From Scatosoma sp045652785 (GTDB lineage: Bacteria; Bacillota; Clostridia; Christensenellales; Borkfalkiaceae), in assembly GCA_045652785.1 (NCBI GenBank), contig JAZOLF010000160.1, forward strand, positions 1 to 11,369: a stretch of 11,369 bases of DNA. Direction: 5' to 3'. Below are positions 5,931 through 11,369 of the stretch, piece after piece. The notes beneath the pieces were generated by a model, which searched no databases, was not told the origin of the DNA, and worked only from the letters and a program-made list of their open reading frames with translations. The position numbers were made by a program, and so were the translations under genes. The number at the start of each line of letters is the position of its first letter. The first letter of the stretch is position 1.

Positions 5931-6680
5931 ATGGCTATGGAAAAATATACTTTTGTACAACCGTTTAACGTTCGCTATTGCGACGTTGATTTTAGGGACG
6001 AATTAAAACCTTCTACTGTGCTTGCATTTTTGGAAGAAGCGGCTTGTAATAGCGCGGATGAACTGGGGTTTGGCTATGCTTACGTAAAACCCCGTAATTT
6101 GGCGTTTGTCGTCACCAACGTTTGCTGTTCGTTTAACCGCCCCGTGCATTTGTTTGAAAAAGGTGTTTGCGTGAAAACTTGGCCGTTGCCGCCTACCTAC
6201 GTGACCTTTGGTAGGGAATATCAACTTTGCGTTGGCGACGAAGTGGTCGTAAACGCGTCTTCGCGTTGGTGTTTGCTGGATTTGACGGACGGAAAAATTG
6301 CGTCGTCCAAGCGTATTGAAGGGCAGGATTATTCCACTTACAATACGGATAGGGCGCTTGAAATCAACCGTTGGAAAATCCCTGTATTTTCTTTGGAAGA
6401 AGGGGAAGAACGGTTTTCGATTACGATTGCAAATTCGGAATACGATCACAATTTGCACGTAAACAATACTCGCTACGCTGACTACTGTTTCAACGTATTT
6501 ACGCTGGACGAACTCAAACAAAACCCTTTGCAATATTTTGCCATCACCTACGTCAAACAATGCTACGAAGGGGATATTTTGCGCTTTTATAGAAAGCAAG
6601 TGGATGAAAAACAATACTACGTACAAGGAGTGAACGCCAGCGGCGAAATCGTCGTGCAGGCGGAAATTCGTTTCGCATGA
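5931..6680 (+). CDS. Acyl-ACP thioesterase (double hotdog fold)
   Basis: A 249-residue protein of the acyl-[acyl-carrier-protein] thioesterase family, which releases free fatty acids from ACP in the cytoplasm. The N-terminal hotdog begins VRYCDVDFRDELKPSTVLAFLEEA (14-37), with a helix and YxxVDxxG-like core. The second hotdog holds the diagnostic motif at 172-182: Asp172, Asn174, His176, two Asn and Tyr182 (DHNLHVNNTRY). Asp, Asn and His in this spacing match the catalytic residues described for plant FatB-type enzymes. Length is normal for bacterial members. Two in-frame starts exist, 5931 and 5937; the promoter position favours 5937, the longer form is given here. Its stop overlaps the start of the next gene by ATGA, so the two are probably translated together. 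Acyl chain preference cannot be read from the sequence. Confidence 0.9.
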   Translation: MAMEKYTFVQPFNVRYCDVDFRDELKPSTVLAFLEEAACNSADELGFGYAYVKPRNLAFVVTNVCCSFNRPVHLFEKGVCVKTWPLPPTYVTFGREYQLCVGDEVVVNASSRWCLLDLTDGKIASSKRIEGQDYSTYNTDRALEINRWKIPVFSLEEGEERFSITIANSEYDHNLHVNNTRYADYCFNVFTLDELKQNPLQYFAITYVKQCYEGDILRFYRKQVDEKQYYVQGVNASGEIVVQAEIRFA

Positions 6681-7834
6681 GAAAACTGGAAATTCGCGGT
6701 GGAAAAATTATAGACGGCGATTTAGGTACGCCAAAGGGTTTTCATTTGTTTTGTACGGAAGGGGTTGGGTTGCTTACTTGTGACACTTTCGCAACCGCCG
6801 CATACATATCGGCAAAAAATAGGCTATACGGCCATTCCGTCCGTGTTGCATCAAATACTTCGGACAACGAAACGGCACGGATGATTTTGCTTGCCGATAC
6901 CTGCTCGGACGTGATGCAAAAAGGCGGGCGCGGTCGAGTGATCAACTGCGTTAACTACGCCAGCGATAAGTTGCTTTTGCCATCGTCGAAACTCCGTCCT
7001 TTTTTTATCGGGGAACTGATTGAACGGATAGACAACGATACGATTATGCGCGGCATTGATGCCTGTGTTTTGGCGCTCAAAAGCGGACAAACGGCAGGCA
7101 TTTCGGAGATGAAAGCGCATCATTACACCAAAGCGGTACAATTCTTCTTGGGGGATGATTATCTTTGCACGCTTTCGGGCACTGTCTTTTCGGACGAGAA
7201 ATGCGCCTTGACCAAACGCTCCGTGATTATCACTACGGACGTTGCTATATCTGCGGAAATGCTGGATTTGGCGCTGTTTACGTCGGTACGCGAAACGTTT
7301 GGATTGCTCAACATCCCTGCGTCGGTCAATGACGGATACGCTGTCTTTGCCAGCGGTTGCTCAGGCAATTATCGAATTAGCGCGCGCGACTCCGAATTTT
7401 CGAAATTTTCCCGTGCGATGGATTTCCTGTTAAACGAATTGTGTGGGATGCTTGTATCGTGCGATTGCGATCAAGATGGAATTCAACTCTTCGTAGAAAA
7501 CGCAAAGTCAAAGACTTTGGCGTGGGATGTCGTGAAAAACGCAAGTGTCTATTTTTCCCTTGCAGGAAACGAAGATTGCAGCATTCTTAAAGGTTTGTTG
7601 ACCTGTGTTGGAAATGTTGAAACGGCTTTGCGCAGGCGGCGTATGCGCATATGGCTTTCGTCGGATGCAGGTAGGGCGCTCCTTGTAGATGAAGCGCGGG
7701 TACTGTATATTTTCCCTGAAAAACTCGAAGAATTGCTTGCGGGGACGAATGCCGCTTTGACGGTCGATTTCCGTGAAGGGATTTTCGGTGCGTCGGGCTG
7801 GATAAAAAAGATGGATAGAAAAGTGATAAATTGA
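6677..7834 (+). CDS. Divergent ArgJ-fold protein, probably without ArgJ activity
   Basis: A 385-residue protein resembling ArgJ (ornithine/glutamate acetyltransferase) in length and motif order, not in catalytic residues. Corresponding segments are RVINCVNYASDK (87-98, where ArgJ has its Asn-rich oxyanion-hole motif ending Thr-Gly), FFIGELIERIDNDTIMRGI (109-127, ArgJ STGVIG...LPM...GI), VIITTDVAISAEMLDLAL (183-200, after the ArgJ MATML self-cleavage site), ASVNDGYAVFASG (215-227, ArgJ DGDTSTND), AKSKTLAWDVVKNAS (276-290), GNED (297-300, ArgJ GxDxNWGR) and TVDFREGIFGASGW (362-375). The oxyanion Thr-Gly, the KGSGMI-PNMAT cleavage motif and NWGR are lost or strongly altered; a Thr179 lies close to the expected nucleophile but without its surroundings. 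It overlaps the thioesterase gene by 4 bp, suggesting a joint task in acyl chemistry rather than arginine synthesis. No arg gene is nearby. The substrate is unknown. No clear terminator follows, so read-through into the carAB leader is possible. Confidence 0.72.
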   Translation: MRKLEIRGGKIIDGDLGTPKGFHLFCTEGVGLLTCDTFATAAYISAKNRLYGHSVRVASNTSDNETARMILLADTCSDVMQKGGRGRVINCVNYASDKLLLPSSKLRPFFIGELIERIDNDTIMRGIDACVLALKSGQTAGISEMKAHHYTKAVQFFLGDDYLCTLSGTVFSDEKCALTKRSVIITTDVAISAEMLDLALFTSVRETFGLLNIPASVNDGYAVFASGCSGNYRISARDSEFSKFSRAMDFLLNELCGMLVSCDCDQDGIQLFVENAKSKTLAWDVVKNASVYFSLAGNEDCSILKGLLTCVGNVETALRRRRMRIWLSSDAGRALLVDEARVLYIFPEKLEELLAGTNAALTVDFREGIFGASGWIKKMDRKVIN

Positions 7835-7866
7835 CGAAAAAAAAGAAAAAAATCGGGTTAGTTTTC

Positions 7867-7895
7867 TTGACATTCAATATGGATTGTTGTATAAT
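7867..7895 (+). promoter_or_regulatory. Consensus promoter of the carAB operon
   Basis: TTGACA (7867-7872) and TATAAT (7890-7895) are 17 bp apart. Transcription would start near 7902, giving a leader of about 238 bases before carA that contains a short ORF, a hairpin and a terminator. Confidence 0.92.
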
Positions 7896-7921
7896 ATCTA
7901 AGATAATGCAGGAGAATGAAT

Positions 7922-8065
7922 ATGATGCACGAAACGATTCGAATGGAATACGGTATGAAAGATAGCCGTAGCGCCGCGAAGATGCAAGGCGCCGACGGTT
8001 GCGTTTCCGTTTCTCAAAAATCGTATTCTTTCATTTTTCGGACGTATATTTTTTTTAAGGACTGA
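7922..8065 (+). CDS. Putative leader peptide of the carAB attenuator (47 aa)
   Basis: A 47-codon frame starts with ATG ATG at 7922, seven bases after AGGAG (7910-7914), and ends in TGA at 8063-8065. The peptide has no recognisable domain; its last part is rich in Ser, Phe, Tyr and Ile, encoded by U-rich codons. The stop codon lies inside the first arm of the terminator hairpin, so a ribosome that keeps up with RNA polymerase would block hairpin formation. This is how the 44-residue leader of Escherichia coli pyrBI works, where low UTP slows polymerase in U-rich leader RNA and lets the ribosome catch up. Function as a regulatory leader is inferred from position and layout; a small independent protein is the alternative. 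Confidence 0.6.
   Translation: MMHETIRMEYGMKDSRSAAKMQGADGCVSVSQKSYSFIFRTYIFFKD
7966..7998 (+). promoter_or_regulatory. GC-rich hairpin in the carAB leader, candidate pause site
   Basis: CCGT (7966-7969) pairs with ACGG (7995-7998) and GCGCC (7971-7975) with GGCGC (7988-7992), with a small internal bulge and a 12-base loop. It lies inside the leader ORF, ahead of U-rich sequence that ends in eight T at 8049-8056. A pause hairpin before U-rich sequence is part of the pyrBI attenuation model. I found no sequence matching the known PyrR-binding loop. Confidence 0.5.
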
Positions 8066-8096
8066 TTTTTTTTGCGAAATCAGTCTTATTTTTTAC
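8058..8096 (+). terminator. Leader terminator (attenuator) before carA
   Basis: GACTGATTT (8060-8068) pairs perfectly with AAATCAGTC (8077-8085), extended by a G-U and an A-U pair, and is followed by a T-rich tail to 8096. It sits between the operon promoter and carA, about 44 bases before the carA start, so without read-through carAB would not be transcribed. Attenuation is the simplest reading. Confidence 0.82.
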
Positions 8097-8139
8097 AATT
8101 CAGCAAAAATAAAATTTTACAATATAGGAAGTAGGTCGT

Positions 8140-9198
8140 ATGAAGAAAAAAGTGTATTTGACGCTTGAAAACGGAAAAGTGCTGGAAGGCTATCGCTTTG
8201 GCGCTGACGGTGACGTCACGGGTGAGTTGGTCTTTACAACGGGAATGGTCGGCTATGATAAAACTTTAACCGATCCTGCCTATTACGGACAAATCGTGGT
8301 GCAAACCTTCCCCTTGATCGGAAATTATGGGATTATCGTATCCGAATTAGAAGGTCAAAATGTCCATCCTTCGGCTTATGTCGTTCGTGAGTACTGCGAA
8401 GCACCTTCGAACTTCCGCACGGAAGAAACACTCGACGCATATATGAAAAAAGAAGGCATCGTAGGGATCTACGGTGTGGACACCCGTGAGTTGACGAGAA
8501 TCTTACGCGACAACGGTGTAATGAACGCAAGGATTTCTTCCAAGCCTGCAAATGCCGAATCGCTTTCGTCTTATCGCATTCAAGACGCGGTTGCGGCTGT
8601 GGGCATCTGCGAAATTAAAGTTTACAACGAAACGGCGGAAAAGTCGCTTGCCTTTATTGACTATGGAGCAAAGGAAAGTGCGGTAGAATTCTGGTCGGGT
8701 TACGGCTATAAGGTTTACCGTTTGCCCGCTTGTTTGCAAGCACATGACATTCTCGGCTTGGACGTCGATGGTATCATCCTTTCCGACGGCCCTGGCGATC
8801 CTGCGGAAAATACCGATTTGATTGCAGTTATCAAGGAACTAATCGGCAAGAAACCGATTTTTGCGTCTGGTCTTGGTATGCAAATGCTGGCGATCGCTTT
8901 TGGCGCGGCAACGACGAAGATGAAACACGGTCACCGCGGCGGCAATCAGCCTGTTAAATACTTGGGAACCGGTCGCGTTTACGTTTCTTCCCAAAACCAC
9001 GGCTATGAAGTGGTGGCAAGCACCGTGCAAAACGGCGAAGTGAACTTTGTCAACGTTAACGACGGCGGTGTGGAAGGGATTGTTTACGAACGCGAAAATG
9101 CGGTTTCGGTGCAATTTGCGCCAGAATCCTGCTCGGCTGCGTTGGAACCCAACTTCCTTGTGGAAGGCTTTCTTGCAAAACTTACGGGGGTGAAGTAA
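8140..9198 (+). CDS. carA: Carbamoyl phosphate synthetase small subunit with degenerate glutaminase site
   Basis: A 352-residue CarA, the subunit that normally hydrolyses glutamine and passes ammonia to CarB for carbamoyl phosphate used in pyrimidine and arginine synthesis. The N-terminal domain is typical: GELVFTTGMVGYDKTLTDPAYYGQIV (28-53) and FPLIGNYG. The class I amidotransferase domain keeps SDGPGDP (215-221), GHRGGNQPVK and QNH (285-287). However, the nucleophile elbow, normally GICLGHQ, reads ASGLGMQ: the Cys position is Gly244 and the Gln-binding His is Met247. The catalytic His of the usual Q-Y-H-P-E is Ala327 (QFAPES), while Glu329 remains. Thus two of three triad residues are missing and glutaminase activity is not expected. 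Length is close to the usual 355-380. AGGAAG (8126-8131) precedes the ATG by eight bases. carB begins one base after the stop. CarA may act structurally, with CarB using free ammonia, as in animal CPS I. Confidence 0.95.
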   Translation: MKKKVYLTLENGKVLEGYRFGADGDVTGELVFTTGMVGYDKTLTDPAYYGQIVVQTFPLIGNYGIIVSELEGQNVHPSAYVVREYCEAPSNFRTEETLDAYMKKEGIVGIYGVDTRELTRILRDNGVMNARISSKPANAESLSSYRIQDAVAAVGICEIKVYNETAEKSLAFIDYGAKESAVEFWSGYGYKVYRLPACLQAHDILGLDVDGIILSDGPGDPAENTDLIAVIKELIGKKPIFASGLGMQMLAIAFGAATTKMKHGHRGGNQPVKYLGTGRVYVSSQNHGYEVVASTVQNGEVNFVNVNDGGVEGIVYERENAVSVQFAPESCSAALEPNFLVEGFLAKLTGVK

Positions 9199-9199
9199 T

Positions 9200-11369
9200 A
9201 TGCCTAAGAGAAGTGATATTAAAAAAGTTTTGGTAATCGGCTCTGGTCCTATCGTTATCGGACAGGCTGCGGAATTTGACTATGCAGGCGCGCAGGCTTG
9301 CCGCGTGTTAAAAAGTGAAGGTATCAACGTTGTACTTTGCAACTCCAACCCTGCAACGATCATGACGGACAAGGCTCTTGCGGATGAAATCTATTTAGAA
9401 CCCTTGACGGAAGAAAGTTTGAAGCGTATCATTATCAAGGAAAAACCTGATAGTTTGTTGGCATCGCTTGGCGGTCAAACTGGCTTAACGATGGGTTGCA
9501 AACTTGCAAAATCAGGTTTCCTTGCGGAACACGGCGTAAAACTCATCGGTACGAAATTGGATGCAATCGACCGCTCGGAAGATAGAGAACTCTTCAAGGC
9601 GACGATGGAAAAAATCAACCAACCTTGCGTGCCTTCGGATATTGCTTATACGGTAGAAGAATGTGTGGCGATTGCGAACCGCTTAGGCTATCCCGTTATT
9701 ATTCGTCCTGCATATACGCTTGGGGGGGCAGGCGGCGGTGTGGCATATAGCGAAGAAGAATTGCGCTTGATCTCCCACAATGGCTTGATGCTTTCACCCA
9801 TTACCCAAGTATTGATTGAAAAATATATCGCGGGCTGGAAAGAAGTAGAGTTCGAAGTATTACGCGATAGCGCAGGCAACGTTTTAACGGTATGTTCGAT
9901 GGAAAACGTTGACCCCGTTGGTATCCATACGGGCGACTCAATCGTCGTAGCGCCTGCGGTGACGCTTTCCTGCAAGGAATACAATATGCTGCGTAGTTCC
10001 GCTCTTGCGATTATTACCGAACTCGGTATCGAAGGTGGTTGCAACGTGCAGTTTGCGCTCAACCCTGATTCCTTTGAATATTCCGTAATCGAAGTAAATC
10101 CCCGCGTAAGCCGCTCTTCGGCTCTTGCGTCTAAGGCTACGGGTTTCCCGATCGCAAAAGTGACGTCCAAGATTGCGCTTGGCTATACACTTGACGAAAT
10201 CCGCAACGACGTTACGGGGTCTTCCTTTGCTTGTGTTGAACCGACGATCGACTACTTGGTTGTAAAGATGCCCAAATGGCCGTTTGATAAATTCTTATAT
10301 GCAAAACGCCAACTTGGTACAAGAATGAAGGCGACGGGCGAAGTTATGTCCATCGGTACTTCGTTTGAAATGGCGATTATGAAAGCGGTGCGCGGTGCTG
10401 AAATCTCTACCAGCACCATGAACTACAAGAAGTTTAAGTCCTGGTCGAAAGAAGAATTGCTTGTGCAACTCCACGAAATGACGGACGAACGCATCTTCGC
10501 GGTGTATGCGGCTTTGAAAAAGGGTGTGACCGTTGACGAAGTGTTCAACATCACCAAGATTGACAGATGGTTCTTAAACAAGTTTAAGAACTTGATCGCT
10601 TACGAAAACTTGCTGGAAAGCGGCGTAGAACTCACAGAAGAAGTTTATGAAGAAGGTAAGCGACTTGGCTATTTGGACAAGGATATTGAAGGATTTAGCG
10701 GGCAAAAAGTGCCTGCACACAAACCTGCCGTTTACAAGATGGTAGATACTTGTGCTGCGGAAATCCCCGCACAAACGCCTTATTTCTATTCTACGTTTGA
10801 TGAATTTGCACACGACGAAGCAAAACCTTTCGTGGATAGAAGCGAAAAGAAACGTATTGTCGTTATCGGCTCTGGTCCTATCCGTATCGGGCAGGGGATT
10901 GAGTTCGACTATTCATCCGTACATTGTGTTTGGACGTTGAAAGAACTCGGCTACGAAGTTGTAATCATCAACAACAACCCTGAAACGGTTTCCACCGACT
11001 TTGACACGGCGGATAGATTGTACTTTGAACCGCTTACGCCCGAAGACGTACAACACGTTTTGGACGTTGAAAAGCCTTATGGCGTAATTATTACGTTCGG
11101 TGGTCAAACGGCGATTAACCTTTGTTCTTATTTTGATACGCATGGAATCCGCATCTTGGGTACGAGTGCGGACAGCGTTGACAGAGCGGAAGACAGAGAA
11201 CGTTTTGAAGCGTTGCTTGAAAAGTATTCCATTCCCCGTCCAAAGGCAATTACCGTTATGACGAAAGCGGACGCTTTGTCGGGAGCGGACAAGTTGGAAT
11301 ACCCCGTATTGCTCCGTCCTTCCTACGTAATCGGCGGTCAAAATATGACGATTGCATTCACGGAAGAAG
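9200..11369 (+). CDS. carB: Carbamoyl phosphate synthetase large subunit (partial, 3' end outside window)
   Basis: The frame runs from ATG at 9200 to the end of the window, giving 723 residues of a protein usually about 1,070 long. CarB makes carbamoyl phosphate from bicarbonate, ammonia and two ATP. The first half shows VLVIGSGPIVIGQAAEFDYAG (10-30), the glycine-rich ATP-grasp loop RPAYTLGGAGGGVAYSEEE, GIHTGDS and the metal-binding NPRVSRSSALASKATG (300-315). The oligomerisation region follows. The second, homologous half begins near 552 with RIVVIGSGPIRIGQGIEFDYS and is cut in its ATP-grasp domain at about RPSYVIGGQNM. The regulatory C-terminal domain is not visible. All motifs checked are intact, in contrast with CarA. 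One base separates the genes and GGGGGTGAAG in the end of carA serves as ribosome-binding site, so expression is coupled to carA and shares its attenuator. Confidence 0.97.
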   Translation, partial: MPKRSDIKKVLVIGSGPIVIGQAAEFDYAGAQACRVLKSEGINVVLCNSNPATIMTDKALADEIYLEPLTEESLKRIIIKEKPDSLLASLGGQTGLTMGCKLAKSGFLAEHGVKLIGTKLDAIDRSEDRELFKATMEKINQPCVPSDIAYTVEECVAIANRLGYPVIIRPAYTLGGAGGGVAYSEEELRLISHNGLMLSPITQVLIEKYIAGWKEVEFEVLRDSAGNVLTVCSMENVDPVGIHTGDSIVVAPAVTLSCKEYNMLRSSALAIITELGIEGGCNVQFALNPDSFEYSVIEVNPRVSRSSALASKATGFPIAKVTSKIALGYTLDEIRNDVTGSSFACVEPTIDYLVVKMPKWPFDKFLYAKRQLGTRMKATGEVMSIGTSFEMAIMKAVRGAEISTSTMNYKKFKSWSKEELLVQLHEMTDERIFAVYAALKKGVTVDEVFNITKIDRWFLNKFKNLIAYENLLESGVELTEEVYEEGKRLGYLDKDIEGFSGQKVPAHKPAVYKMVDTCAAEIPAQTPYFYSTFDEFAHDEAKPFVDRSEKKRIVVIGSGPIRIGQGIEFDYSSVHCVWTLKELGYEVVIINNNPETVSTDFDTADRLYFEPLTPEDVQHVLDVEKPYGVIITFGGQTAINLCSYFDTHGIRILGTSADSVDRAEDRERFEALLEKYSIPRPKAITVMTKADALSGADKLEYPVLLRPSYVIGGQNMTIAFTEE

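Noticed and set aside
6003..6626. 207-codon minus-strand open frame opposite the thioesterase
   Set aside because: The plus strand carries the family's catalytic motif and a promoter; the minus-strand frame has neither recognisable domain nor ribosome-binding site.
7902..8139. PyrR-binding loop, T-box or other riboswitch ahead of carA
   Set aside because: I found neither the PyrR-loop consensus nor a T-box GGUGG-type sequence. The short ORF overlapping the terminator explains the layout better.
9688..10170. 160-codon minus-strand open frame
   Set aside because: It lies opposite well-conserved carB motifs and shows no domain or start signal of its own; it is a shadow frame.

Overview
The window looks like chromosomal DNA of a low-to-middle GC Gram-positive anaerobe, most likely an uncultured gut-type member of the Clostridia. 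The grounds are textbook sigma-A promoters (TTGACA-17-TATAAT, five of them with almost no deviation), AGGAG ribosome-binding sites, factor-independent terminators after many genes, a tRNA gene with an encoded CCA end, and PadR and Lrp family regulators. The taxonomic placement is inference.

Layout. (1) Bases 1-1222: the 3' end of an unrecognised gene, then an AT-rich segment of about 0.94 kb holding one gene, a PD-(D/E)XK nuclease-like protein. The segment lies between two 59-bp direct copies (54/59 identical) of the 3' end of the upstream gene. The original terminator of that gene is now found after the second copy, so this reads as an insertion that duplicated or replaced the gene's 3' end. 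(2) 1236-2096: an MgtC/SapB family membrane protein with its own promoter and terminator. (3) 2051-2226, minus strand: a complete tRNA-Val(GAC) unit with promoter and terminator. (4) 2288-2850: an Lrp/AsnC regulator, sharing a bidirectional terminator with the next, convergent gene. (5) 2860-5789, minus strand: a 941-residue protein with an N-terminal PadR winged helix, about 600 residues of coiled coil and four C-terminal membrane helices, with an inverted repeat just downstream of its promoter. (6) 5899-7834: an acyl-ACP thioesterase from a promoter so close that the mRNA may be leaderless, overlapping by 4 bp a divergent ArgJ-fold protein that has lost the usual ArgJ motifs. (7) 7867 to the end: carAB, preceded by a promoter, a 47-codon leader ORF, a GC-rich hairpin, an eight-T tract and a terminator whose first arm contains the leader stop codon. 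This is the architecture of UTP-sensitive, translation-coupled attenuation as known for enterobacterial pyrBI.

The most notable biology: CarA lacks the glutaminase nucleophile (Gly at the Cys position) and the catalytic His (Ala), while CarB looks intact in the part visible, suggesting a carbamoyl phosphate synthetase that uses free ammonia or an amidotransferase supplied in trans. The other points of interest are the membrane-anchored PadR/coiled-coil protein, the thioesterase/pseudo-ArgJ pair and the single-gene insertion with long target duplication. No CRISPR array, transposase, integrase or rRNA was seen.
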